Below, in pieces: positions 1-9,448 of a DNA stretch of 64,000 nt. Numbering within the stretch: the first letter of the stretch is position 1; every line of letters begins with the position of its first letter. Position numbers and translations under genes: made by a program. This DNA is from Bifidobacterium goeldii. Lineage in GTDB: Bacteria > Actinomycetota > Actinomycetes > Actinomycetales > Bifidobacteriaceae. The stretch spans positions 87,584 to 151,583 of the forward strand of contig NZ_QXGL01000006.1 in the NCBI RefSeq assembly GCF_003951095.1. Direction: 5' to 3'. The notes beneath the pieces are model-generated. The model ran no database searches and had not been told where the DNA came from. It saw nothing but the letters and a program-made list of their open reading frames with translations.

Positions 1-167
1 TATATAACCCAAAAGTGCAAACGTTGTCGGAATACCAGCCGAATTAGCCAAAAGTTGAGGCGAAATCGGCAATATTTGCCGATTTTCGTTGATCGATGAA
101 CATGGGAACGTGTGCATCAACCATCGAAGGTTCGCACGTTCGAAAGAACACAAAGCAAAGGAGCAGC

Positions 168-3100
168 ATGTATACCGAGTACCCCTCGGATCAGGAAGGC
201 AGCGCGCGTTCGCATGAACCACGCCATGCTAACCGTAGATCCCCATTTGCAAAGGTTGTCAAAAAATCAGTAGCGTGGGTTGCTGCAGCTGCCACACTGT
301 TTGGTGGATTGTCCGCTGCTGCCGTTTCATCCACGGCCTTCGCTGATTCAGGCGTTACCGACAGCTATGCCAACACGCGTGGCAATGCCACGTTCGAGGC
401 CGCCCGCGAGAAGTACGGCCTGACCGAATCCATGGATTCCGGCGCCATCTTGCACGCTTGGATGTGGTCGTTCAACACCATCAAAGAAAACATGGCCGCT
501 ATCGCAGAAGCTGGCTACACTTCCGTGCAAACCGAACCGATGAGCCACATCAAGGTCAACACTGCGAACGGTAAGAAGTTCACGGAAAACTGGTATTACG
601 TCTACCAGCCTACAAACACCAAGATCGGCAACTTCGTGGTCGGCACTGAAGACGATCTCAAAGCGCTTACCACTGAAGCCCACAAATACGGCGTTCGTAT
701 CATCGTCGACGTGGTCGCCAACCACTTCACCTCTGATTGGAACGCAATCGACTCTGATTGGCAAGATAAGAGCCTGTTCCACTCGCGCTCTAACTGCGGT
801 GGCGCTAACGGCGATCAGATCGATTACTCCAACCGCTGGCAGGTAACCCAGTGCCACCTACTCGGCTTGTGGGATATCAACACGCAGAACCAGACTGCTG
901 CAAACAAGATGCAAGCGTTCTTGAAGCAGGCTGTTGCTGACGGCGTGGACGGCTTCCGCTTCGATGCCGCTAAGCACGTCGAGCTTCCAGACGAGCTGGG
1001 CACGCATTCGGTCTACTGGGATACGATTCTGCAGAATGGCGCACAATACCAGTACGGTGAGGTGCTGCAGGGCGATTCCGGCCTGAACTACAAGGCGTAC
1101 GCGGACCTGTTCACTAAGTATTCGAAGGATGGCGGCGGTAACACCGCATCCGCTTATGGTCAGACGGTCCGCTCGGCAATTCGTAACGGCAATCTGAGCG
1201 CTGGCACGCTGAGCAATATCAGCAATGGTGGCGCGAAGAACGATCAGCTGGTCACGTGGGTTGAGTCGCACGATAACTACGCGAACGGCGACAAGGAATC
1301 CACGTACCTCAACGATTACCAGCTGAAGATGGGCTGGGCGCTGGTGGCTTCTCGTCAGGCTGGCGCACCGCTGTACTTCAACCGCCCGGTCGGCTCTGGT
1401 GGCTCGAACCCGCAGTTTGCGGAGAAGAGCCAGCTGGGTGACGCTGGTGACGACATGTGGAAGGACAAGTCCGTTGTGGCGGTCAACCACTTCCGCAACG
1501 CGATGGACGGCGAGGCCGAGTACCTGCGTAACTGCAACGGCCAGAACTCCTGCCTGATGGTCGAGCGTTATGTGGCTGACGGCAACAACGCCAACGATGG
1601 TGTGGTTATCGCCAACATGGGCGGCGATCAGAGCCTTGTCGGTTCTGCTACCACGCTGGATGACGGCACGTATAAGGATCAGGTTAACGGCGGCTCCATC
1701 ACGGTTTCCGGTGGCAAGATCACTGCTGGTACTGCTAAGGGCAACGCTGTGAGCGTCTACTACGATGCTTCCGGCTCCACCACCAAGGTTGCTTCCGTTT
1801 CTGCTACTGCTTCCAAGTCGTTCAGCACTGACACCACTACGGTTACGCTGTACGCCAAGAACGTGAAGAACGCTAAGTACACCACTTCTGAGGGCGAGTC
1901 CGGCTCGTTCAAGGATGGTGACACCATCGAGATTGGCTCTTCCATCAAGGTTGGTGGCAAGGTCACCGTGACTGTCACCGCTACGAACGCGGAGACCGGC
2001 GAAGCGCTGAAGAACACGTACACGTACACGAAGACTGAGGTTGAGGCGCAGAATCTCGCCAGCCAATACCAGACGAAGACGAATGCCACCAAGAAGACCA
2101 TTACGGTTGACGGCAAGACGAACGACTGGGATAGCTCGATGATTATCGCGCAGGGTGCCGCAAACGACGACCCGCGCGTCTACCGCCCGAACTCGATGTA
2201 CGAGGTTCCGATCGATCTGTACACGCTGTACGGCACCTATGATGACGACAACCTGTACCTGATGTGGGAAATGACCAACGTTCAGGATGTGGTTGCCCCC
2301 AACGACAACTACCCGCTGACGCAGGGCACGCTGTTCAATAACATGAACGTCCCGTTCTTCTTCGCATTCGATACTGGCGATAGCTCCACGCGCATCGGCA
2401 AGAGCGCGCAGCTCAACACTGGCGGCACGCTGTGGGATAGCGGTATCACCTGGCAGAACAAGCTCAACAAGGTGCTCGCCATCTCCACGAACGGTGCTAA
2501 CGGCCCGTGGATCTACGGCGGCGACAGCAACGGCCTGAACGCGAACGCACAGTACGGCCCGGCAGCTAACGCGAAGACCGATACTGAGAAGTCCGGCATC
2601 GTGTTCAAGTACGGTCAGGGCATTCTGAGCTCTGCGGTCAACGGTATTGACGGCGCGTACGGCACCAACAACGGCCGCGTGCCCGGCGATATGAAGGCTG
2701 GCAGCAACGCGAAGTGGGTCAACTTCAACGAGAAGGGCCACAACTCCTCCACGATGGACTTCCACTACGAGATGTCTATCCCGCTGAGCGAGCTGGGTAC
2801 CGACGCGGCGAAGATCGCCAAGAGTGGCCTCGGCGTGCAGCTGGTGGCTACGATGGGCAAGTCCGGTATGGATGCTCTGCCGTACGATCTCGCAGTGAAC
2901 GACAACGCTGACTTGGATGATTCTGCTGGCTCTCAGGAGAACAACAGCTTCGAGAAGTCCGATCAGGATAACTTCACGGTGAACTTCGCTCGCATTGGCG
3001 GCTCGGATGATTCCGGCTCCGGTGAGGACGACACGGTGAAGGTGACTTCTGTGGCGATCTCCGGCGATGATGTGAAGTCTGGCAAGCTGACGGCTGATCT

Positions 3101-4736
3101 GGCTGCTGGCGACACGACCTCGCAGCTGACTGCAACGGTGAAGCCTGACAACGCAACCAATAAGAAGGTGACGTGGAAGTCTTCCAACACTGCTGTTGCC
3201 ACCGTAGATAAGAATGGTCTCGTAACCTTCGTGAAGAAGGGTACTGCGACGATTACCGCAACTGCTGGCGGCAAGAGCGCGACTGTTGATGTGACCGTGA
3301 CCGGTGAGAAGCCGGTGGCGAACAACACGACCGTGTTCTACCCGAGCACCGTGTACGGCGCAAACTCCACCTACCTGCACTATCGTGTGGCTGACGGCAA
3401 GTGGACCACTGCTCCGGGCGTGAAGATGACCGAAGCGTGCGACGGCTGGGTTTCCTACACGATTAAGGACGTGAAGGAACAGCAGGTTGAGTTCGTGTTC
3501 ACCAATGGTTCCGGCCAGTGGGATAACAACAGCAACGCCAACTACAAGGCTTCTGGAGCGACGATCGTGGTGCAGAACGGCCAGGTCGGTTCCGTGAGCC
3601 CGTGCGTAGTAAAGGTTGACTCCATCGCAATCTCCGGCGACGGTGTGAAGAACGGTGCTCTGTCGCTCAAGGCTGGCGAGTCCGCAACCCTGAAGGCTAC
3701 GGTCTCCCCCGCTGAGGCTCAGGATTCTGCTCGCATCTCGTGGTCTTCTTCTGATTCTTCCATTGCTTCTGTGATGGGTACTGGTGTGGTGAGTGCGAAG
3801 AAGGCTGGTACGGTGACGATTACTGCTGAGTCTGGTGACGTGAAAGCCTCGATCAAGCTCACGGTTGAAGCAAATATTGAGACCGTTCCAGTAATAATCC
3901 ATGCGACAGCCTCTCTGGCGAATGGTGAGACCCTGTACGCGGTTGGTGACTGGGGACAGAAGAACGCTTGGTCTCGCTCCAGCGGCGTCAAACTGACCGG
4001 CTCCTCTACCACGTTTACTGGTGTTGCGAACGCAGCCGTTGGCAAACCAATGACCTTCCGTTTGATCAAGGTTAACGCGAATGGCAAGGTTACTTGGGAC
4101 CCGACAACCGATCGCAAGGTCGCTAAGGTATCGTCCGCAACCACACTCAACGTGGCCTGGGATACCAAGACTGTCACCTCTACCGTAACCGTGAAGATCA
4201 AGGCTCACGCCTCTCTGGCGAATGGTGAGACCCTGTACGCGGTTGGTGACTGGGGACAGAAGAACGCTTGGTCTCGCTCCAGCGGCGTCAAACTGACCAA
4301 TACTACGGGCTCGGTATATGCTGGCTCGTTCGACGTGACCGCCGGCCAGGCCGTGGCTTTCCGTTTGATCAAGATCGACGCCAACGGTAAGTCCACTTGG
4401 GATCCTGTCTCTGATCGTAAGGTCACTGTCAACGAACCAATGACCCTAGGCGTATCTTGGACGTCCTCGAATGTGACAACCGACGGTACCACTCCTGAAG
4501 ATGTGTTCACGATCTCTGGTGCTGGCGTGTCTAACGGTAAGCTCACGCTCGCCAAGGGCAAGCTCGTTCAGCTCAACCTCGAGAACGCACCTACCGGTAA
4601 GGTGACCTGGTCGTCTGATGGTGCAGCCGTGGCCGTAACCGGCACCGGCAACGTGTACGGCGTACAAGCCGGCACCAACACCATCACCGCCACCGTGGGA
4701 GGCAAGACCGCTACCATCACCATCACCGTCAAATAA
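168..4736 (+). CDS. Secreted multidomain alpha-amylase (GH13, CBM74-like, CBM25/26, CBM20-like)
   Basis: Extracellular starch-degrading enzyme of 1522 residues that should cleave alpha-1,4 bonds in granular or resistant starch. The start at 168 is chosen because AAAGGAG lies just upstream; an in-frame ATG at 96 has no such site. A signal peptide ends near residue 59 (AFA|DS). The catalytic domain (about 60-560) resembles Bacillus AmyE (GH13_28): nucleophile D266 in GFRFDAAKH, acid/base E298 in YGEVLQ, and D369 in ESHDN. Then come a CBM74-like region (about 640-945), a Big_2 Ig-like domain, a CBM25/26 module (about 1050-1145), another Big_2, two CBM20-like modules (about 1240-1335 and 1343-1436) and a C-terminal Big_2. 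No sortase motif or C-terminal membrane segment is present, so it should be released or held by carbohydrate binding. Family is clear; exact CBM numbers are from memory of the families. Confidence 0.93.
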   Translation: MYTEYPSDQEGSARSHEPRHANRRSPFAKVVKKSVAWVAAAATLFGGLSAAAVSSTAFADSGVTDSYANTRGNATFEAAREKYGLTESMDSGAILHAWMWSFNTIKENMAAIAEAGYTSVQTEPMSHIKVNTANGKKFTENWYYVYQPTNTKIGNFVVGTEDDLKALTTEAHKYGVRIIVDVVANHFTSDWNAIDSDWQDKSLFHSRSNCGGANGDQIDYSNRWQVTQCHLLGLWDINTQNQTAANKMQAFLKQAVADGVDGFRFDAAKHVELPDELGTHSVYWDTILQNGAQYQYGEVLQGDSGLNYKAYADLFTKYSKDGGGNTASAYGQTVRSAIRNGNLSAGTLSNISNGGAKNDQLVTWVESHDNYANGDKESTYLNDYQLKMGWALVASRQAGAPLYFNRPVGSGGSNPQFAEKSQLGDAGDDMWKDKSVVAVNHFRNAMDGEAEYLRNCNGQNSCLMVERYVADGNNANDGVVIANMGGDQSLVGSATTLDDGTYKDQVNGGSITVSGGKITAGTAKGNAVSVYYDASGSTTKVASVSATASKSFSTDTTTVTLYAKNVKNAKYTTSEGESGSFKDGDTIEIGSSIKVGGKVTVTVTATNAETGEALKNTYTYTKTEVEAQNLASQYQTKTNATKKTITVDGKTNDWDSSMIIAQGAANDDPRVYRPNSMYEVPIDLYTLYGTYDDDNLYLMWEMTNVQDVVAPNDNYPLTQGTLFNNMNVPFFFAFDTGDSSTRIGKSAQLNTGGTLWDSGITWQNKLNKVLAISTNGANGPWIYGGDSNGLNANAQYGPAANAKTDTEKSGIVFKYGQGILSSAVNGIDGAYGTNNGRVPGDMKAGSNAKWVNFNEKGHNSSTMDFHYEMSIPLSELGTDAAKIAKSGLGVQLVATMGKSGMDALPYDLAVNDNADLDDSAGSQENNSFEKSDQDNFTVNFARIGGSDDSGSGEDDTVKVTSVAISGDDVKSGKLTADLAAGDTTSQLTATVKPDNATNKKVTWKSSNTAVATVDKNGLVTFVKKGTATITATAGGKSATVDVTVTGEKPVANNTTVFYPSTVYGANSTYLHYRVADGKWTTAPGVKMTEACDGWVSYTIKDVKEQQVEFVFTNGSGQWDNNSNANYKASGATIVVQNGQVGSVSPCVVKVDSIAISGDGVKNGALSLKAGESATLKATVSPAEAQDSARISWSSSDSSIASVMGTGVVSAKKAGTVTITAESGDVKASIKLTVEANIETVPVIIHATASLANGETLYAVGDWGQKNAWSRSSGVKLTGSSTTFTGVANAAVGKPMTFRLIKVNANGKVTWDPTTDRKVAKVSSATTLNVAWDTKTVTSTVTVKIKAHASLANGETLYAVGDWGQKNAWSRSSGVKLTNTTGSVYAGSFDVTAGQAVAFRLIKIDANGKSTWDPVSDRKVTVNEPMTLGVSWTSSNVTTDGTTPEDVFTISGAGVSNGKLTLAKGKLVQLNLENAPTGKVTWSSDGAAVAVTGTGNVYGVQAGTNTITATVGGKTATITITVK
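3909..3998 (+). repeat. 90-bp exact direct repeat, copy 1 (first CBM20-like module)
   Basis: Positions 3909-3998 are identical base for base to 4209-4298, exactly 300 bp downstream. Both encode the start of a CBM20-like module (ETLYAVGDWGQKNAWSRSS), while the rest of the two modules differs in sequence. This points to a recent duplication or gene conversion limited to this stretch. Confidence 0.95.
4209..4298 (+). repeat. 90-bp exact direct repeat, copy 2 (second CBM20-like module)
   Basis: Second copy of the repeat at 3909-3998. The identity stops abruptly after AACTGACC in both copies, and the sequences following diverge strongly. Confidence 0.95.
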
Positions 4737-4756
4737 CCACTAACCCACAACCAACC

Positions 4757-4802
4757 AAATTGGGCTGTTCCCAGAACACACGTTCCAGGAACAGCCCAAT
4801 TT
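4757..4802 (+). terminator. Bidirectional intrinsic terminator between amylase and EPS cluster
   Basis: Perfect 15-bp arms (AAATTGGGCTGTTCC at 4757-4771 and its complement at 4788-4802) around a 16-nt loop. It lies 20 bp after the amylase stop and just downstream of the convergent pyruvyl transferase gene, with A/T runs on both sides. Confidence 0.85.
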
Positions 4803-4840
4803 GTCAAACAACACATTCCAGTAAAAAGAGATGCATTGAA

Positions 4841-5980
4841 CTAATCACTAATACTCGAACGCAAATAGTTCAATGATTCTGTAACGTATTGATCAAGAGC
4901 AACATTAACCTCGTCATATTGAATCTTTTTGCTCAGATCAATATCTTGAATGTTTTTCTCATTAAGAATTCGATCTGTAAGATTAAGTTTTGAAAGAATC
5001 TGCCCTTTTCTGGTTCCGATCTCATACTCGTAAGAGTTTTCGGTAAACATCCAAAAATCTTTATTGAAATTAATAGAGAACAGAGTTCCATGGTAGGAGT
5101 CTGTAATCACCATCTCAGCATTATCAACCAAAGACAAAAACTCCGCAGGACCAGAAGCTAACACATTAACCAAATGTTTATTAGGAGGAACAAAACCCGC
5201 AAGTGGAGTCAAAATATAAACAGGCAACCCAGTTCTAACCGAAAGTTGGCTCAACCTCGAAAAAATTGGGAACGACCTTTTTGGACGAATCAAAGAATAA
5301 AATAAAATATATTTTTTCTTATTAGTAAGAGTATGTGAGAACTTTCTCCACTCTTTGGGTCTAATTAGCAGTGTTGGATCACAAACTGTTGTAATCTTTT
5401 TATCTGTTACATTGGATAAACGCTTATTAGCGTTCTCTTCCCTCACAGAAATATGCTTGAAATTCTTCAACTTGGGGGCTATAAGCTCTAGCTCAGCATC
5501 AGTCATAGTCGCTGGAGAAGACGCATATGTGATTTTGGGAGAATTAGTCCATGTCAGCAGATAGGGATCCATTGCACTCCATTCGGCTTTTTCAAGCTCG
5601 TTAGAGTGCTTATTGATGATTTGATCACTTCCGCTAATAACTAAATCAAAGGAATCACGCAGAAGAGATAAATCCGAAGGATTCTCAAACCTATCGGATG
5701 TCAAATTGAGGTTTTTTTGAATAAAAGATTCAAATAAAGTATTTCGCTTAAGCCTTTTATTAGCGACAGGCAGCATTGTCAAATCAGCGAGCAAAGTGCT
5801 TAACCCATCGTGTGTTCTATATAAGGTTTTGTAGAAGACATCACCTAAATGCGGTCGATAATCTATGACCTTTACGTCATACCCGAAATTTGAAACAGCA
5901 AGCTGAGTAGCTAGAGCCTGTAAAACAGAGCCATAATTGTACGCTGAGTGATAAGTAATAAGTCCGATGTTATTGACCAT
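4841..5980 (-). CDS. Polysaccharide pyruvyl transferase family protein
   Basis: 379 residues. The N-terminus (GLITYHSAYNYGSVLQA) and the later SGSDQIIN and ITDSYHGTLFSI motifs are typical of the polysaccharide pyruvyl transferase family, which adds ketal-linked pyruvate from phosphoenolpyruvate to exopolysaccharide sugars. AGAAGGA precedes the ATG. It is the last gene of the minus-strand exopolysaccharide cluster and lies 12 bp after a nitroreductase-like gene, a pairing often seen in surface-glycan loci. The sequence is AT-rich compared with the flanking amylase. The acceptor sugar cannot be told. Confidence 0.85.
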   Translation of the reverse strand: MVNNIGLITYHSAYNYGSVLQALATQLAVSNFGYDVKVIDYRPHLGDVFYKTLYRTHDGLSTLLADLTMLPVANKRLKRNTLFESFIQKNLNLTSDRFENPSDLSLLRDSFDLVISGSDQIINKHSNELEKAEWSAMDPYLLTWTNSPKITYASSPATMTDAELELIAPKLKNFKHISVREENANKRLSNVTDKKITTVCDPTLLIRPKEWRKFSHTLTNKKKYILFYSLIRPKRSFPIFSRLSQLSVRTGLPVYILTPLAGFVPPNKHLVNVLASGPAEFLSLVDNAEMVITDSYHGTLFSINFNKDFWMFTENSYEYEIGTRKGQILSKLNLTDRILNEKNIQDIDLSKKIQYDEVNVALDQYVTESLNYLRSSISD

Positions 5981-5992
5981 TGTTTTCCTTCT

Positions 5993-7018
5993 CTAGTGTA
6001 TGATTCGCGTAATGCTTTTGCCAGCAAATCTAAAGGACTTGGGAGCAGGCACAGAATCGGCAAAGTTTCCGATAGCAACAAAAGCGATAAGAACTTCACT
6101 ATCTGGAATATTCAGGAGAGAACGCATTTGCTTTTCCTGTTTAATCTGGAACATAGCATTTAAAGGGCAAGTGGCCAAAGACTCGTATTCCAATGAAAGC
6201 AGGAATGACATGGTGAACAATCCGCCATCAATATAAGGCTCATTGCGTTCCTCTGCACCAACAAAAGTTGAAATATCTGATGTAATCAAAGCAAGAACTG
6301 GAGGCTTTTTATAGCCTCTCCATCCCCCTTGGAGATCAAGCGCCTGGGCAATAATCTTTGTATTATTAATTAGCGTGACTCTAAAAGACTGCCTATTACA
6401 AACCGATGGAGTTTTCATAGAAAGATTTATCGCTCGATGTATTTTGTCAAAATCAACTGGCGAGTCATCAAATTCTCTTACACTTGTGCGCCCATTAAAA
6501 ATCTCTGAAAAGTTTTTTTGACAGTTTTCTTTCTTTTCCGATGCTAAAACATTATTAACACCAGATATTGGTTCCTTCTTACTATTACTAAGGTGAACAG
6601 AATCAACAATTCGATAATAGAAATCTGGTAGAGGCTCATTGATAGCTTCATGCTTCATTCGATAAGCTAGAAAAACATCACTTGCTGCAATATATGCTTC
6701 ATTGTCAAGCGAGTACCCACGTTGATGCCACTCAACCATTACCTTAGCAAGATCTGAAAAAGCCCTTTTCCCGAATCTGGGTCTGAAATCTGTATGCGAT
6801 AAACCCTTCTCAATTCGATGAGTAAAATAGACCAGCTTACCCACTAATTGAGGTTCTCCTGTGTTCCAAGGACTTGAACAGTACTTGAAAAATCTCTTTC
6901 GTTGATCTTTATAAAATAAAGATAACTTGTAATCAAACTTGTTTTTTTGAAGATAAACCCAAGCACACTTAGGCATAATGTTTTTCAGTACAAGTTTAAT
7001 CTTTGTTACAATCGGCAT
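5993..7018 (-). CDS. Nitroreductase family protein in EPS cluster
   Basis: 341 residues from the ATG at 7018, chosen because AAAAGGGAAG lies 6-10 bases upstream; the frame stays open for nine more codons without a better start. The C-terminal two thirds is a flavin-dependent nitroreductase fold (TSVREFDDSPVDFDKI, then SVCNRQSFRV, and VAIGNF near the end). The first 130 residues are a basic extension specific to homologues linked to pyruvyl transferases. A redox role in glycan modification is inferred from context only; substrate unknown. Confidence 0.75.
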   Translation of the reverse strand: MPIVTKIKLVLKNIMPKCAWVYLQKNKFDYKLSLFYKDQRKRFFKYCSSPWNTGEPQLVGKLVYFTHRIEKGLSHTDFRPRFGKRAFSDLAKVMVEWHQRGYSLDNEAYIAASDVFLAYRMKHEAINEPLPDFYYRIVDSVHLSNSKKEPISGVNNVLASEKKENCQKNFSEIFNGRTSVREFDDSPVDFDKIHRAINLSMKTPSVCNRQSFRVTLINNTKIIAQALDLQGGWRGYKKPPVLALITSDISTFVGAEERNEPYIDGGLFTMSFLLSLEYESLATCPLNAMFQIKQEKQMRSLLNIPDSEVLIAFVAIGNFADSVPAPKSFRFAGKSITRIIH

Positions 7019-7063
7019 GGTTAATCTTCCCTTTTCTCGCGACAATTCAACATTATCTTCATA

Positions 7064-8092
7064 TTAAATCAGCGCTAAAGCATGTTCCAAAGATTTATTT
7101 GTGTAATATCCAACGGCCAAACGTTCCTGAATTGTTTTTACATTATTTTGCATTGAACGATACTCATTTTCATCAACAGAGCGAATCTTACTGATTGCAT
7201 CATCAATGCTATTCACTGCAAATCCAATTCCATTTTTAACTACAAAATCCGCCTCAGCAGCTTCTTTCCAAATAAGAATAGGCAGACCTGAGATAATATA
7301 TAGAGACAACTTGTGAGGATTATTTACCCTCAGATACTCTCCATATGTCCCTTCACACTTTTCAATACTTGGGCCGTCCCAGACTAATCCATACTTCCCC
7401 TTAATCGTATGTGGAAGGAGATCGGGAGGAACAGATCCCTCGTACCATTTAGCCTCATTAGATGAGGGAACAAAATTAGGACCGTAAATTTTAAAATCCG
7501 CATTAGGAAAATGACTGAAGAGCTGATATACATAACCAGCTTTTTCGGGATCCATGTTTCCCGCAATAACAATACCTTGTTCTTTATTGATTGATTTGGA
7601 TGGAATATCTTCTATTAAATAATCAAAAATCTCAAGATCAACGATAGGACAATCTACTCCGGATTCCTTCAGATATGATGACATCACGGAATTATGAGAA
7701 ATAATAGCATCAGCCATCATTAACCAATTCTGATCTACACCTTTGAAGTCATATCCTCTTAAACTCTGAAGATCATGAATGAGATAAATTAGTTTTGCAC
7801 CTTTACCCTTAATAGCTTTAATTAGAGGCAAAGCAACCAAAGATACTTTGGGATACATCAACATAGGATATTGTAACAATATAACATCGCCTTTTTTTAT
7901 CCGACGATATATATTGAACCATCCAAAAAATGTCTTCGGTATACATATAATTTTATCAAATAGGCCTTTATCTTCACCCTTGGGAAGGGCAAGATGATTC
8001 CATGTCTTTAAAATTTTTGTAATATCAGACCTGGCTTTTAAACCCGCGTGGTTCTTATGAACTGATTCTTCTGAAACTTCGTAATAAACCAT
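7064..8092 (-). CDS. Glycosyltransferase, galactofuranosyltransferase-like
   Basis: 342 residues, preceded by AAGGA. The region VILLQYPMLMYPKVS followed by LIYLIHDLQSLR resembles sugar transferases annotated as beta-1,6-galactofuranosyltransferases in Gram-positive EPS clusters, with a GT-B type C-terminal half (GIVIAGNMDPEKAGY, then NNPHKLSLYIISGLPILIW). It probably adds one sugar of the repeat unit on the inner face of the membrane. Donor specificity is inferred weakly. Confidence 0.72.
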   Translation of the reverse strand: MVYYEVSEESVHKNHAGLKARSDITKILKTWNHLALPKGEDKGLFDKIICIPKTFFGWFNIYRRIKKGDVILLQYPMLMYPKVSLVALPLIKAIKGKGAKLIYLIHDLQSLRGYDFKGVDQNWLMMADAIISHNSVMSSYLKESGVDCPIVDLEIFDYLIEDIPSKSINKEQGIVIAGNMDPEKAGYVYQLFSHFPNADFKIYGPNFVPSSNEAKWYEGSVPPDLLPHTIKGKYGLVWDGPSIEKCEGTYGEYLRVNNPHKLSLYIISGLPILIWKEAAEADFVVKNGIGFAVNSIDDAISKIRSVDENEYRSMQNNVKTIQERLAVGYYTNKSLEHALALI

Positions 8093-8102
8093 TTCATATT
8101 CC

Positions 8103-9131
8103 TTAATGAATTTGATTACTTCTAATATATGAGATCAAAGCACTGACCCTATAGACTCTATATTTCAAAGCATATAGAGCAATTCTTTTGGGTAAAGAAA
8201 AGTTATTTATATATTTATTTTTTAAAGCCTCGCAAAAAATTGGTAAAGAAACAATCCTCTTATAACTATCTTTTCGTTTAGCTTTATCCCATCCTGATTT
8301 CTGGTTAAAGATATAGTGCTGTTGAACTAGCAACAGATGAAAAAGAACATATTCCTGATAAGCAGAGCGATATGCATTATCAGTTCTTTCCCCCATCGTT
8401 ATCATTGATTTCTCAATCTCTGAAACATACGTTTGTCTAAAGGTCGAAACAGCCGATCGAGTGTTTCTCACATACGTATATACTGATTGATCTATATAGC
8501 CGATTCTCTCCGCTTTCAAAGCAACATCAAAAACAAAAAGGGTATCTTCTCCTAGTGAAATACCTTCCTCAAAGCTTATATTATTTTCAATAATCGTTTT
8601 CTTATAAAAAATTTTGCCCCAGACTGGGCTGACACCCTTATCTGGCATAAGAATGTCTCTTCTGTACTCTGCTAAAGAATTACCGTAATAAATATTAGAC
8701 CGAGAAGAGTAACAAACAAACTCGCTACCTTGCTGCATTCGCTTCTCATACTTGCCTTGAACAATTTCGCAATGATTTTCAACCGCATATTCGAACAAAT
8801 ATTTTACCGATTGATCGGGAAGTATATCATCAGCATCAACAAATAAAATCCAATCGCCTCTAGACTCTTGAATACCCTTATTTCTTGCAGAGGAAACACC
8901 AGAATGCACAATTACATACTGTTTGTAACTAACAGAGGAATGACTGTCAATGATTTTCTGAAGATTGCTATCGATTTCCCCGTCGCACACGATGATGCAT
9001 TCAACACCGTTCATATCTTTCATTTGCTGATCGATGCTAGAAAGACACGCATCAAAAAGATCAGGGACAGGATGATAGACCGGTACAACTACTGAAACGT
9101 TGATTCTTCCATCTGTCTTCATTAAATCCAT
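8103..9131 (-). CDS. Glycosyltransferase family 2
   Basis: 342 residues with the GT2 start VSVVVPVYHPVPDLFDACLS, a donor-binding region and the metal-binding motif WILFVDADDILPD, followed by SLGEDTLFVFD. It should transfer a nucleotide-activated sugar to the lipid-linked EPS repeat unit. Neither the ATG at 9131 nor the one at 9122 has a strong ribosome site, so the start is uncertain by three codons. It lies 10 bp upstream of the next cluster gene. Confidence 0.82.
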   Translation of the reverse strand: MDLMKTDGRINVSVVVPVYHPVPDLFDACLSSIDQQMKDMNGVECIIVCDGEIDSNLQKIIDSHSSVSYKQYVIVHSGVSSARNKGIQESRGDWILFVDADDILPDQSVKYLFEYAVENHCEIVQGKYEKRMQQGSEFVCYSSRSNIYYGNSLAEYRRDILMPDKGVSPVWGKIFYKKTIIENNISFEEGISLGEDTLFVFDVALKAERIGYIDQSVYTYVRNTRSAVSTFRQTYVSEIEKSMITMGERTDNAYRSAYQEYVLFHLLLVQQHYIFNQKSGWDKAKRKDSYKRIVSLPIFCEALKNKYINNFSLPKRIALYALKYRVYRVSALISYIRSNQIH

Positions 9132-9448
9132 TCTAGTATTTTACGTTTAGGGGTGGCTAATTCTTCTTAACCTGTGACCAATGCAGTTTGCACATTAGGA
9201 ATTGCTGCACCAAATGATCTTTACTCCGCTTTCATCACTTTTGCGTAAGAATTATTCTCCTCATACCCTTAAGATGACAATGAAATATGAATATACGTTT
9301 AGTCGTATGCCTACGTTATAGAATTTCTATTGTTAAATAACAGTTTTTTAGTTTGATACGTAGATAACGATGAAAACGATAGTATCGTTCCTGGTATCCT
9401 AGGTTATCGAGAGGCAATCTCTATTGATATGGAAGAAGTAAATCTATA
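9132..9448. other. AT-rich divergent intergenic region
   Basis: 317 bp between a minus-strand glycosyltransferase and the plus-strand acyltransferase. It should hold both promoters. No ORF, long hairpin or repeat was found; promoter boxes could not be placed with confidence. Confidence 0.4.

Noticed and set aside
858..4208. 1116-codon open frame on the minus strand across the amylase
   Set aside because: Shadow of the highly biased amylase codons; Arg/Val/His-rich translation with no family motifs, no ribosome site, and the plus strand has clear catalytic domains.
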